Source of the DNA: Geomobilibacter sp964432205
Lineage (GTDB): Bacteria; Desulfobacterota; Desulfuromonadia; Geobacterales; DSM-12255
Assembly: GCA_964432205.1 (NCBI GenBank)
Contig: CAYSMK010000003.1
Location: 1 to 64,000, forward strand
Reading direction: 5' to 3'
DNA length: 64,000 nucleotides
Translations under genes and position numbers: made by a program
Part shown: piece after piece, positions 48,727 through 57,834 of the stretch
Layout of the letters: each line of letters begins with the position of its first letter
Numbering within the stretch: the first letter of the stretch is position 1
The notes under the pieces: model-generated
The model's input: the letters and a program-made list of their open reading frames with translations, nothing else
Databases searched by the model: none
Told to the model about the DNA's origin: nothing

Positions 48727-48750
48727 ATGTGCTGAAAAAGGAGGAAATTC

Positions 48751-50235
48751 ATGCGTTTGCCCATGCTGGCATTAACCATCGTCTTTGCTGGAAGCACGGC
48801 ATTTGCGCAGGATGGCACCGTTTCACTCACCCTTAAAGAGGCTATCAGGCAGGCCGTGGAAAAGAATCTCGACGTCAGGGCCGAGCTTTACAACCCGGCC
48901 CAGGCGGAGGCAGATCTGCGCAAGAGCCGGGCGATCTATGAAACACACCTGACGCTGGACACCAGCTACCAGGATTCGACAACCGTGGCAACCAGCAGGG
49001 TTACCGGCAACAAGCTGAAAACATTCACGATAACTCCCGGTGCCTATCGTCTCTTGCCCAGCGGTGGCACCGTCAGTCTCGCCTACGATAACCTCTATAC
49101 CGACACCAACTCCACCTTTGCCACCTTCAACAGCTACTGGCAGTCGGATGTCTCCCTTTCCCTGAGCCAGCCCCTCCTGAAGAACTTCGGCCGTGATGCC
49201 ACCGAGCTCAATATCCGCGTGGCCGAACTGGGCAAGGAAGGTTCGCTGAAGCGTTTCAAAGGCAAACTCCTGACAACCGTTGCTCAGGTCGAGACCGAAT
49301 ACTACAAGCTGGGCAGCCTGCGTGATGACCTCGCATCGAGAAAAGTGTCCCTCGAACTGGCGAAACGGGTGCTTACCGAAACCGAGGCAAGGGTCAAGGC
49401 CGGTGTCCTGCCGGCGATGGAAATCCTGAACGCCCAGTTCGGCGTTGCCTCCCGCGAGAAGGATCTGATCGATGCTGAAAAGGCGGTACGTGACCAGGTT
49501 GATGTCCTTCGTGTACTGCTCCATATGGAGGGGGCAGGCGATATCGTGACGACCGATACGCCGAGCCGTACCGAATTTTCCATGAACGAGGACGACGCCA
49601 TTCGCCGCGCCCTGGCCCAGCGCCCGGAACTTGAGGAGCTGCAGAGTCAGTTGGCCACCAGCGAGGTTCAGACGCGTGTCGCCAGAGCACGCACCCTCCC
49701 GGACCTGAATCTGAATGCCAGCATTGCCATGACCGGACTAGCCGAAAGGTATGCGCGAACCGTCGAACAGGTAGGTTCCACCGATTATCCGGTCTGGAGC
49801 ATCGGGCTGCAGCTGGACTATCCGCTGGGAAACCAGTCGGCAGAGAACGACTATATAAGGAGCCGTCTCCGGACGGAACAGACCAGGGTCCAGATCGCAA
49901 GCCTGCAGGAAGCCGTCGTGGCTGAAACCAGAACATCCCTGAGGTCGGTACAGACTGCCTACAAGCAGCTGGAAGTGGCTGACCGGGGAAAGGCCTATGC
50001 CGAGGAACGGCTCAAGGCCTATCTCAAGAAAAATGAGGTGGGGTTGGCCACGACCAAGGATGTCCTCGACGTGGAGAACGACCTTGCCACGGCCAGAAGC
50101 AACCAGATCAAGGCCCAGGTGGCCTATGTAACTGCCATCAGTCAGTTGCTGAAAGCAACCGGCGACCTTTTGGAGCGGGAGAGGATAACCGTTTCCGCCG
50201 CTCCTGCCGATGCGCTGTATCGGGATATCAGGTAG
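48751..50235 (+). CDS. TolC-family outer-membrane efflux protein
   Basis: This encodes 494 residues with signal peptide MRLPMLALTIVFAGSTAFAQ. Two repeats of the helical-hairpin family are visible, with long helices rich in Ala/Glu/Gln (LAKRVLTETEARVKAGVLPAM; ERLKAYLKKNEVGLATTKDVL, each slightly over 20 so described by their ends here). It forms the exit duct for the pump encoded next. AAAGGAGGAAATTC precedes the ATG. Confidence 0.9.
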   Translation: MRLPMLALTIVFAGSTAFAQDGTVSLTLKEAIRQAVEKNLDVRAELYNPAQAEADLRKSRAIYETHLTLDTSYQDSTTVATSRVTGNKLKTFTITPGAYRLLPSGGTVSLAYDNLYTDTNSTFATFNSYWQSDVSLSLSQPLLKNFGRDATELNIRVAELGKEGSLKRFKGKLLTTVAQVETEYYKLGSLRDDLASRKVSLELAKRVLTETEARVKAGVLPAMEILNAQFGVASREKDLIDAEKAVRDQVDVLRVLLHMEGAGDIVTTDTPSRTEFSMNEDDAIRRALAQRPELEELQSQLATSEVQTRVARARTLPDLNLNASIAMTGLAERYARTVEQVGSTDYPVWSIGLQLDYPLGNQSAENDYIRSRLRTEQTRVQIASLQEAVVAETRTSLRSVQTAYKQLEVADRGKAYAEERLKAYLKKNEVGLATTKDVLDVENDLATARSNQIKAQVAYVTAISQLLKATGDLLERERITVSAAPADALYRDIR

Positions 50236-50237
50236 CG

Positions 50238-51440
50238 ATGGGGGGCGTTTCGTTGAAGCGCATCGCTGTCATCCTTGTCCTCTGCATCCTGGCGGCCTGC
50301 GGCAAGTCGAAGCAGGAACCACCTAAGGAGCGGCCGCCTGTTCCGGTGACGATTGCCACGGTCGGCAGGCAGACGGTGCCGGTACAGCTGGAGGCGATCG
50401 GCACCGTTGAATCGCTGACGTCGGTAGCGGTCAAATCCATGGTCAACGGCGAGATCATGAAGGTTCATTTCACCGAAGGGCAGGAGGTGCGCAAGGGGCA
50501 GCTCCTCTTTACCATCGATCCCCGCCCGTCGGCTGCAGCCCTCAAGAAGGCCGAGGCCGACCTGGCCAGTATCCGGGTCCAAATGGTCAATGCCCGGGCC
50601 GATGCCGATCGTTACGGCAAACTGGTGAAAGACGGCATCGTCACGGCCGAGCAGTATGAATCGTACCGCACCAGGGCCGATGCCCTTGCCGCTTCGCTCT
50701 CGGCGCAGCAGGCGAATATCGAGAATCTGAAGGTGCAACTCGAATACAGCACCATCCGTTCGCCGATCACCGGCCGGACCGGCAACCTGCTGATCGATGT
50801 GGGGAACGTGGTGAAGGCCAATGACACCCCATCCCTGGTCACCATCAACCAGATGAGCCCCATCGCCGTCACCTTTAGCATCCCTGAGCGTGAACTGGTC
50901 AGGGTCCGCCCCCCGTTTGCCGCCGGACGACTGATTGCCGAGGCGACCCCCTCCGGCGACACCGGACAGCCCGAGAGGGGGAAGGTCGATTTCCTTGATA
51001 ACACTGTTGATCAGGCCACCGGCACGATCAAGCTGAGGGCGACCTTTGCCAATGGCTCCCGCCGCCTCTGGCCGGGGCAGTTTGCCACGGTTCGGTTGAC
51101 CCTGGCCACGCTCGGCGATGTCACCGTCGTCCCTTCCCGAGCGGTGCAAACCGGCCAGCAAGGGGAGTATCTCTTTGTTGTCAAAGAGGATGCGACCGCA
51201 GAGCTACGGCCGGTCACGACGGGCGTCAGCTGGAACGGTATGACCGTAATCGAGCAGGGGGGGAACCCGGGTGAACGGGTGGTTACCGACGGCCAGATGC
51301 GGCTATTGCCCGGCGCCAGGGTGGTGGTTAAGCAGGGACCGGGAACCGGGGACCGGGGAGGGGCAACGACCGGAAATCAGCAACAACCACAGGCTGCTTC
51401 GGGCAGCAGTAGGGGTGTCAAGGGCAACGTCAAGCCATGA
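50238..51440 (+). CDS. RND efflux membrane-fusion lipoprotein
   Basis: This encodes 400 residues. Lipobox LAAC is at the end of a signal peptide, so it is a lipoprotein. HlyD/AcrA-type barrel-sandwich and coiled coil follow (GQEVRKGQLLFTIDPR; LEYSTIRSPITGRTG). The last 40 residues are Gly/Gln/Ser-rich and arise partly from a G-rich heptamer tract (51336-51360). The stop overlaps the pump start (ATGA). Confidence 0.92.
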   Translation: MGGVSLKRIAVILVLCILAACGKSKQEPPKERPPVPVTIATVGRQTVPVQLEAIGTVESLTSVAVKSMVNGEIMKVHFTEGQEVRKGQLLFTIDPRPSAAALKKAEADLASIRVQMVNARADADRYGKLVKDGIVTAEQYESYRTRADALAASLSAQQANIENLKVQLEYSTIRSPITGRTGNLLIDVGNVVKANDTPSLVTINQMSPIAVTFSIPERELVRVRPPFAAGRLIAEATPSGDTGQPERGKVDFLDNTVDQATGTIKLRATFANGSRRLWPGQFATVRLTLATLGDVTVVPSRAVQTGQQGEYLFVVKEDATAELRPVTTGVSWNGMTVIEQGGNPGERVVTDGQMRLLPGARVVVKQGPGTGDRGGATTGNQQQPQAASGSSRGVKGNVKP

Positions 51441-54400
51441 ACGTTTCCGCACTCTGCATCAAACGCCCGGTCATGACCAGCCTCATCATGCTGGCGGTCT
51501 TGATCTTCGGATTGGCAGCCTACCGGATGCTGCCGGTCAACGATCTGCCGAGCGTCGATTATCCGACCATTCAGGTGACCGCCTCTTTGCCGGGTGCCAA
51601 CCCCGACACCATGGCATCAGCGGTGGCGACGCCGTTGGAACGGCAGTTTTCCACCATTGCCGGCCTGGATTCCATGACCTCCACCAACGGTCAGGGAACC
51701 TCGATCATCGTCCTCAAGTTCACCCTGGAGCGGGATATCGATGCCGCTGCCCTGGACGTCCAGGCGGCCATCTCCAAGGCGGCCCGCCAGCTCCCTCAGG
51801 ATATGCCGAGTCCGCCAACGTTCCAGAAGGTCAATCCGGCAGATCAGCCGGTCCTCTACCTGGCCCTCAGTTCTCCCACCCTGCCGCTCTCCGAGGTCAA
51901 CGAGTACGCCGACACCATCATTGCGCCCCGGATCTCCATGATCAACGGTGTTGCCCAGGTGCAGGTGTTCGGCTCCCAGAAGTATGCGGTGCGGGTCCAG
52001 CTCGATCCGGTGGCCATGACGTCGCGAAAGATCGGCATCGATGAGGTGCAGGCGGCCCTGGACCGTGGCAACGTGAACCTGCCCACCGGAATCCTCCAGG
52101 GGCAGGACCAGGCATACACCATTCAGGCCAAGGGGCAGCTCTACAATGCCGCTGCCTACAAGCCGCTCATCGTCGCCTACCGTGGCGGGGCACCGGTACG
52201 GTTGCGCGATATCGGCTCGGTTGTCGATAGCGTGGAGAATGACAAGATCGCCGCCTGGTTCAACACCAAAGGCACGATGACCAGGGCCATCGTTCTTGCG
52301 ATCCAGCGTCAGCCCGGCACCAATACCATTGCCGTGGTCGACAGCATCAAAAAACAGCTCCCCAGCTTTCGCAGCCAGTTGCCCGGCTCGGTCGCCCTGG
52401 ACACCATGTTCGATCGCTCCGATTCCATCCGCGAGTCGGTGCATGACGTGAAGTTCACCCTGGTCCTGACCATCGCCCTGGTCATCCTGGTGATCTTCCT
52501 CTTTCTGCGCAACCTCTCGGCAACGGTCATTCCGAGCCTCGCCCTGCCGCTCTCCATCATCGGCACCTTTGCAGCCATGTATGCCCTCGGCTTTTCGGTG
52601 AATAACATCACCCTCATGGCGCTGACCCTGTCGGTCGGATTCGTTGTGGACGATGCCATTGTCATGCTGGAGAATATCGTCCGCCACATGGAGCAGGGGG
52701 AGGGGGTCGTGGAGGCCGCCTTCAACGGGTCGAGGGAGATCGGTTTCACCATCCTCTCCATGACCATCTCCCTGGTGGCGGTCTTTATCCCGGTCCTGTT
52801 CATGGGCGGCATGCTGGGGAGGATTCTGCACGAGTTCGCCGTCACCATCACGGTGTCGATCCTCATCTCCGGCGTGGTGTCGCTTACCCTGACCCCCATG
52901 CTCTGCAGTCGCTTCCTCAAACCGCCCAAAGAAGAGACCCATGGCCGACTCTATAACGTCATGGAGCGGTTTTTCACCGGCATGCTCCATCTCTACGAGC
53001 GGAGCCTCAGCCGTATCCTCCGATTTAGGCGGACCTTCATTGTCGTTACGCTGATCATGACCGCGATAACGGTCTGGCTGTTCACGAAGATCCCCACCGG
53101 TTTACTGCCGTCGGACGATATCGGCGCGATCTTCGCCATTACCGAGGGAGCCCAGGGCATTTCCTTTGAAGATATGAAGCGGCATCAGCAGAGACTGGCC
53201 GAGATTGTCCTGGCCGATCCCAATATCGAGGCCTTCATGTCGTCGGCAGGTGCCGGCGGAGCCCGGGTTGGCTCCAACAGCGGCTTCATGTTCATCAAGC
53301 TCAAACCGCGCCACGAGCGCACGCTGAACGCCGATCAGATCATTCAGGCACTCAGACCCAAGGTCATGGGGGTGCCCGGCATCGTGATGTTCATGCAAAA
53401 CCCGCCTCCCATCCGGCTGGAGGCTACCCTGGCCAAGGGGCAGTATCAGTTTACCCTGCAGTGTCCGGACACGGATGAGCTCTACCAGGAGGCTGCCAGG
53501 TTCGAGACGAAGCTGCGCAGCCTGCCGATGCTCCAGGATGTTGCCAGCGACCTGCAGATCAAGAGCCCGCAGATCAATCTCGACATCGACCGTGACCGGG
53601 CTTCGGCGCTCGGACTGACCGCCGGCCAGATCGAAGATGCCCTCTTCTCCGCCTACGGTGACCGGCAGGTATCCACGATCTATTCTCCTACCAACCAGTA
53701 TCGGGTGATCCTGGAGCTGCTCCCCGAGTATCAGATGGACCCTGCTGCCCTTGCGCTCCTCTACATCCGTTCCGACAGCGGCCAGCTGGTCCCGCTCAGT
53801 TCGGTTGTCCGGCTGTCGCGGGGTCTGGGACCGCTCTCCGTCAACCACCTGGGGCAGATAACGGCCGTTACCATTTCCTTCAACCTGAAACCCGGTACGC
53901 CGCTTGGCGACGCCGTAGCCGCCATCAACAAAGAGGCGGCAGCGCTTCCGGCATCGGTTACCACCGGCTTCCAGGGGTCAGCCCAGGTCTATCAGGAATC
54001 GACCAAAGGGCTGACGATCCTCCTGCTTCTCTCCATCGTGGTGATCTATATCGTGCTGGGGGTCCTTTACGAAAGCTACATCCACCCCCTGACCATCCTT
54101 TCCGGGCTTCCGTCCGCCGGGCTGGGAGCGCTCCTGACCCTCATGCTCTTCGGCAGGGAACTGAATCTGTATGCCTTTGTCGGCATCATCATGTTGGTTG
54201 GCATCGTCAAGAAGAACGCCATCATGATGATCGACTTTGCCCTGGAGGCCCAGCGACAGGAAGGGAAGAGCGCGATGGACGCCATCTACCAGGGGGCCCT
54301 CGTCCGTTTCCGCCCCATCATGATGACCACCATGGCGGCCCTCATGGGAACCCTCCCCATCGCGCTGGGCTTCGGTGCCGGGGCCGAGTCCCGGCGCCCC

Positions 54401-54568
54401 CTCGGCCTCGCCGTGGTCGGCGGTCTCATGGTCTCGCAGTTGCTGACCCTGTATATCACGCCGGTGGTCTATTACTACTTTGACCGGATTCAGGACAAAC
54501 TGGGAGGTTTCGCGTTCTTTCGCCGTACCGCTCCTCTTCACCGCAGTGATGAAGGTGACGGCGACTGA
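51437..54568 (+). CDS. RND multidrug efflux pump, HAE1 (MdtB/MdtC-like) family
   Basis: This 1043-residue inner-membrane proton-driven exporter has twelve helices and two large periplasmic loops. Proton-relay Asp pair in GFVVDDAIVMLENI and Lys in VGIVKKNAIMMIDFAL are intact. It opens MNVSALCIKRPVMTSLIM. Substrates may be drugs, bile-like acids or the organism's own toxic acids; the sequence cannot decide. It is the last gene of the tolC-MFP-pump operon. Confidence 0.94.
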   Translation: MNVSALCIKRPVMTSLIMLAVLIFGLAAYRMLPVNDLPSVDYPTIQVTASLPGANPDTMASAVATPLERQFSTIAGLDSMTSTNGQGTSIIVLKFTLERDIDAAALDVQAAISKAARQLPQDMPSPPTFQKVNPADQPVLYLALSSPTLPLSEVNEYADTIIAPRISMINGVAQVQVFGSQKYAVRVQLDPVAMTSRKIGIDEVQAALDRGNVNLPTGILQGQDQAYTIQAKGQLYNAAAYKPLIVAYRGGAPVRLRDIGSVVDSVENDKIAAWFNTKGTMTRAIVLAIQRQPGTNTIAVVDSIKKQLPSFRSQLPGSVALDTMFDRSDSIRESVHDVKFTLVLTIALVILVIFLFLRNLSATVIPSLALPLSIIGTFAAMYALGFSVNNITLMALTLSVGFVVDDAIVMLENIVRHMEQGEGVVEAAFNGSREIGFTILSMTISLVAVFIPVLFMGGMLGRILHEFAVTITVSILISGVVSLTLTPMLCSRFLKPPKEETHGRLYNVMERFFTGMLHLYERSLSRILRFRRTFIVVTLIMTAITVWLFTKIPTGLLPSDDIGAIFAITEGAQGISFEDMKRHQQRLAEIVLADPNIEAFMSSAGAGGARVGSNSGFMFIKLKPRHERTLNADQIIQALRPKVMGVPGIVMFMQNPPPIRLEATLAKGQYQFTLQCPDTDELYQEAARFETKLRSLPMLQDVASDLQIKSPQINLDIDRDRASALGLTAGQIEDALFSAYGDRQVSTIYSPTNQYRVILELLPEYQMDPAALALLYIRSDSGQLVPLSSVVRLSRGLGPLSVNHLGQITAVTISFNLKPGTPLGDAVAAINKEAAALPASVTTGFQGSAQVYQESTKGLTILLLLSIVVIYIVLGVLYESYIHPLTILSGLPSAGLGALLTLMLFGRELNLYAFVGIIMLVGIVKKNAIMMIDFALEAQRQEGKSAMDAIYQGALVRFRPIMMTTMAALMGTLPIALGFGAGAESRRPLGLAVVGGLMVSQLLTLYITPVVYYYFDRIQDKLGGFAFFRRTAPLHRSDEGDGD

Positions 54569-54586
54569 ACCGGTCTGCCGGGCCGG

Positions 54587-55177
54587 TCATTGTGTCACGT
54601 TGCGCCGCCTGGTTCGTAGGGTCGGCAGGAACATCGGCACTCTCTCCCGGTATTGGCGATACTCTTCCCCCAGTTCAGTCAGCAGCCGTTTCTCCTCCAG
54701 CCAGGCGCCGATGACGAAATAGGCGGTTGACAGCATCGTCAGCGCCAGCCAGCGGCCGGTCATGACCGGGTTCAGGGCAAGAAAGGCAATGGCCAGGCTA
54801 TACTGGGGATGGCGCACCCGGCCATAACAGCCGGTCTGAATGAGTTTTGTCGGCTCATTGCCGGTTTCTTTCCCTCCGAGCCCCAGAAATTCCCTGAGAT
54901 CGAGTTGGGCAGCGCAGCGAAAGAGGAGTGCCGCAATGCAGATCTGGAGCAGGTAACAGAGCGGTCCCCAGACCCCTGGCACGAAGTAGAGCACCGGCGG
55001 ATGCGGCCAGGCGAGCATCACCCAGGAGAAGAGCAGCAGCGACAGCATGTTATAGCCGAGTCGGTACCATCTGCCGAACCGACCAAGTGTGCCGATGATC
55101 CGGTTTTTTATGCCGGGAACCGCCAGGATGGAGTGTACTGCGCTAAAGAGCAGAAAGCGGAGGATGAATTGATACAT
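54587..55177 (-). CDS. Membrane methyltransferase-like protein (isoprenylcysteine/NnrU family)
   Basis: This encodes 196 residues with about five membrane helices. The signature is GCYGRVRHPQYSLAIAFL, then EEKRLLTELGEEYRQYRERVPMFLP, split here at the conserved Glu-Glu: this RHPxY...EE pattern marks the isoprenylcysteine-methyltransferase/phospholipid-methyltransferase fold, which binds SAM. ATG 55177 is preferred over 55189 because GAGG lies six bases before it. The substrate is unknown. Confidence 0.78.
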   Translation of the reverse strand: MYQFILRFLLFSAVHSILAVPGIKNRIIGTLGRFGRWYRLGYNMLSLLLFSWVMLAWPHPPVLYFVPGVWGPLCYLLQICIAALLFRCAAQLDLREFLGLGGKETGNEPTKLIQTGCYGRVRHPQYSLAIAFLALNPVMTGRWLALTMLSTAYFVIGAWLEEKRLLTELGEEYRQYRERVPMFLPTLRTRRRNVTQ

Positions 55178-55214
55178 TAAATACCTCATTTATGATTTGG
55201 TGCCGGCTAGAGTC

Positions 55215-55243
55215 TTGTATACATGGCTGGCTCGTGCTACAAT
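55215..55243 (+). promoter_or_regulatory. Sigma-70 promoter of the kinase-BON gene
   Basis: TTGTAT (55215-55220), a 17-base spacer and TACAAT (55238-55243). The -35 lies within CTTGTATACATG, close to the palindrome at 14062. Confidence 0.6.
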
Positions 55244-55274
55244 CCGTCGAATTTCAGAGGAGGTGCGGCTCACG

Positions 55275-56096
55275 ATGGCAATCATTACGATCTCGCGGGA
55301 AATGGGAACCGGTGCATACCAGATCGCCAAGGAAGTGGCGAAAAAACTGAAATATACCCTGGTTGACGGGCCAAAGATTGCCGAAATGGCTCCACAGTAT
55401 GGGCTTTCCGACGAGACCCTCGAACGTGTCGACGAAAAACTGCCGGCCTACAGGACAGCGGAAGACCGGCAGCAGGCAGCCTACCTTAACATAATCGAGC
55501 TGATCCTGCTGGATTTCGCCCGTGCCGGGAACGTCATTCTCTACGGTCGTGGCGGCCAGGACCTGCTCATCGGCATGACCAACGTGCTCCGCCTCCGTAT
55601 TATCGCACCGTTCGAGGAGCGGGTGGAGCGTTTTGCCGAGCGCGAATGGATCGACCCCGATCTGGCCCGCGAACTGATCAGAAAGAGCGACATCCAGCGC
55701 GGCGGATTCATCCGTTACTACTTCGACCGTGACTGGCAGGATCCGCTCGGGTATGACCTGACGATAAACAGCAGTCTTTTGGGGAAAGCTACCACCGTCG
55801 ACATGATCGTGGCCGCGGCCCGCGACCCTCGCCTGAAAGAGCGCGAAGACGAGTCCATGAAGCAGCTTGAAAACATGATTCTCAGGAAAAAGGTGGAAAC
55901 CGAACTGCTCATGTCGGGTGACATCGAAAGTCTCCCCCTGAAGCTTGCTGTCAAGAAGGGGGTGGTGAGTCTGATCGGCCATGTCTACTCCGATGAGGAG
56001 AGACAAAAGGCCGTTGCCATCGTTGAAAACGTCGCAGGGGTCAAGAAGGTCGTGGACAGCATGCAGGTGGTATCCTACAAGCGGTACAAGGAGTAG
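55275..56096 (+). CDS. Cytidylate-kinase-like protein fused to a BON domain
   Basis: This encodes 273 residues. ATG 55275 has GAGGAGGTG before it. Residues 1-200 match the cytidylate-kinase-like family: ITISREMGTGAYQIAKEVAK in place of a normal Walker A, with no P-loop Lys, and RGGQDLL. Residues 205-273 form a BON domain (LAVKKGVVSLIGHVYSDEE, VAGVKKVVDSMQVV), a module that binds phospholipid or surfaces. No signal peptide is seen, so it is cytoplasmic. Whether it phosphorylates nucleotides is uncertain. Confidence 0.82.
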   Translation: MAIITISREMGTGAYQIAKEVAKKLKYTLVDGPKIAEMAPQYGLSDETLERVDEKLPAYRTAEDRQQAAYLNIIELILLDFARAGNVILYGRGGQDLLIGMTNVLRLRIIAPFEERVERFAEREWIDPDLARELIRKSDIQRGGFIRYYFDRDWQDPLGYDLTINSSLLGKATTVDMIVAAARDPRLKEREDESMKQLENMILRKKVETELLMSGDIESLPLKLAVKKGVVSLIGHVYSDEERQKAVAIVENVAGVKKVVDSMQVVSYKRYKE

Positions 56097-56100
56097 GCGC

Positions 56101-56961
56101 TCAGCGCTTTTCCTGTTGCCTGTTGAGGCGGACGAGCAGTTCCGTTCCGCATCTGGCCGGGATAGGGACGCCGCGGATGGTGCCAAGCGGGCTGTCGTCA
56201 TCGAACCCGTGAAAATCTGAGCCGCCGGTTGCCAGGAGCCCCAGATCCATGGCCAGCCGCTCCAGGATCATGGCATCGTTGGCCGTTCCCATGGTGTTGT
56301 GGGCTTCAATCCCATCCAGTCCCATTATTTTCAGTTCGCCGACTACGCGCCGGATCACTGTCCGGTCGTCGCTCACGCTCTGGGGGTGTGCCAGTACCGC
56401 GACACCACCCAGGCGATGGATCTCGGCAATGGCATCCGCTACGGGGAAATATTCCTTCGGCACGTTGCACGGTTCCAGATACCTCCTGAACGCCTCCTCC
56501 ATCTCCTTTACGTAGCCGGCTTCCATCAGCACCCGGGCAATGTGGGGCCGTCCCAGTGCTCCTTCGGCGAGAGCCCGCACCGCCTCCACGGAAATTTCGT
56601 TACGCCCCTCTTCTTTCAGTTTTGCATTGATTCGTTCCACAATCCGTTCGCCGCGGGTGTCCCGCCGCTTCTGGAACGATGCCAGCAGCTTTGACAGCCG
56701 TGCATCCGTGGCATCGATGCCGTATCCCAGGAGGTGAACGTCGTGGTATTTGTGGTATTCCACCGACAGTTCCACGGCCGCGATGACGGTGACCCCTGCC
56801 GCCGCGCCAGCGGCAATGGCTGCAGGCACACCGGTTATTGAGTCGTGATCGGCCAGCGCCAGCAGGGAGACCCCTTCGGCGGCGGCCTTTTTCGCCACCT
56901 CCTCGGGCGGGAAGAGTCCGTCGGAGCAGGTAGAATGGACATGCAGGTCTATTTTGGTCAT
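56101..56961 (-). CDS. PHP-domain phosphoesterase
   Basis: This 286-residue enzyme has all metal sites of the PHP family: DLHVHSTCSDG, ADHDSI, VELSVEY, LAHPQS and GGSDFHG. Members such as RNase AM hydrolyse 3',5'-nucleoside bisphosphates or RNA 5' ends. Monocistronic and convergent with the kinase-BON gene (4-base gap). Confidence 0.9.
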   Translation of the reverse strand: MTKIDLHVHSTCSDGLFPPEEVAKKAAAEGVSLLALADHDSITGVPAAIAAGAAAGVTVIAAVELSVEYHKYHDVHLLGYGIDATDARLSKLLASFQKRRDTRGERIVERINAKLKEEGRNEISVEAVRALAEGALGRPHIARVLMEAGYVKEMEEAFRRYLEPCNVPKEYFPVADAIAEIHRLGGVAVLAHPQSVSDDRTVIRRVVGELKIMGLDGIEAHNTMGTANDAMILERLAMDLGLLATGGSDFHGFDDDSPLGTIRGVPIPARCGTELLVRLNRQQEKR

Positions 56962-57081
56962 ACATTTACTCCTGAAGTGAACCCTGGATCAGCGAGTCTG
57001 CGATTATAGTGCTATAACTTCCGTTGATCGGGTTTATAGTAAGACATTCGCGGTCGAGATGCAAACGGGAAGGGGAGGACG

Positions 57082-57738
57082 ATGACCGATTCCGAGATAC
57101 ATGAAGCGATCCGGATACTCCGGGAAGAGGTGAGAAAGTGGCAAACGCCTGCAGTCACCATTGTTTCCCAGCGTGAAGGCGATCCTTTCAAGGTGCTCAT
57201 ATCGTGCATACTGTCGCTCCGGACCCAGGACCGGACCACCGGTCCCGCATCGCTGCGCCTGTTTGCCCGTGCCGGGACGCCGGCAGCCATGGCGGCGCTG
57301 TCAGAGGAGGAGATTGTTGAAGCCATATATCCGGTGGGATTTTACCGGAACAAGGCAAAGCAGATTCGGGAGCTGTGCGGGAGGCTCATAGCCGATTACG
57401 GTGGCATGGTGCCCGACGACATCGACGAACTGCTCAAGCTGAAGGGGGTGGGGAGGAAAACCGCCAACCTGGTGGTGACGCTCGGGTTCGGTAAGCCGGG
57501 CATCTGTGTCGATACCCATGTCCACCGGATCTGCAATCGTTGGGGATATGTGCGGACGAAGACCCCAGAGAAGACCGAATTCGCCTTGCGGGAGCGACTC
57601 CCCGCTGAATACTGGCTCAGTATCAATGACCTGCTGGTGACCTTTGGCCAGAACCACTGTCACCCGGTCTCTCCACGCTGCTCAACCTGCCGGTTGGCCC
57701 ACCTGTGCGAGCGGGTAGGGGTCGTCAGGCATAGATGA
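57082..57738 (+). CDS. nth: Endonuclease III
   Basis: This 218-residue base-excision glycosylase/AP lyase has the helix-hairpin-helix LKLKGVGRKTANLV with the catalytic Lys, the catalytic Asp in GICVDTHVHRICNR, and the cluster motif CHPVSPRCSTCRLAHLC (CX6CX2CX5C). AAGGGGAGGACG precedes ATG 57082. All residues are intact. Confidence 0.95.
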   Translation: MTDSEIHEAIRILREEVRKWQTPAVTIVSQREGDPFKVLISCILSLRTQDRTTGPASLRLFARAGTPAAMAALSEEEIVEAIYPVGFYRNKAKQIRELCGRLIADYGGMVPDDIDELLKLKGVGRKTANLVVTLGFGKPGICVDTHVHRICNRWGYVRTKTPEKTEFALRERLPAEYWLSINDLLVTFGQNHCHPVSPRCSTCRLAHLCERVGVVRHR

Positions 57739-57745
57739 TTATCAG

Positions 57746-57773
57746 TTGCAAACAGTGTTCTTTCAAGTATAGT
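57746..57773 (+). promoter_or_regulatory. Candidate sigma-70 promoter of the dehydrogenase at 57835
   Basis: TTGCAA (57746-57751), a 16-base spacer and TATAGT (57768-57773), 61 bases before the ATG. Confidence 0.55.
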
Positions 57774-57834
57774 ATTGGCACCTGCGCGCAGATGCTTGGC
57801 AGAATGAACTTTTTATGCTCTGGGGAGGAACAAC

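Noticed and set aside
51617..52990. 457-residue minus-strand frame inside the RND pump gene
   Set aside because: Low-complexity His/Asp/Gly-rich translation typical of antisense frames.
57775..57790. TTGGCACCTGCGCGCA as a sigma-54 promoter
   Set aside because: TGGCAC is right, but ten bases after GG comes CA, not GC; a sigma-70 match overlaps just upstream.
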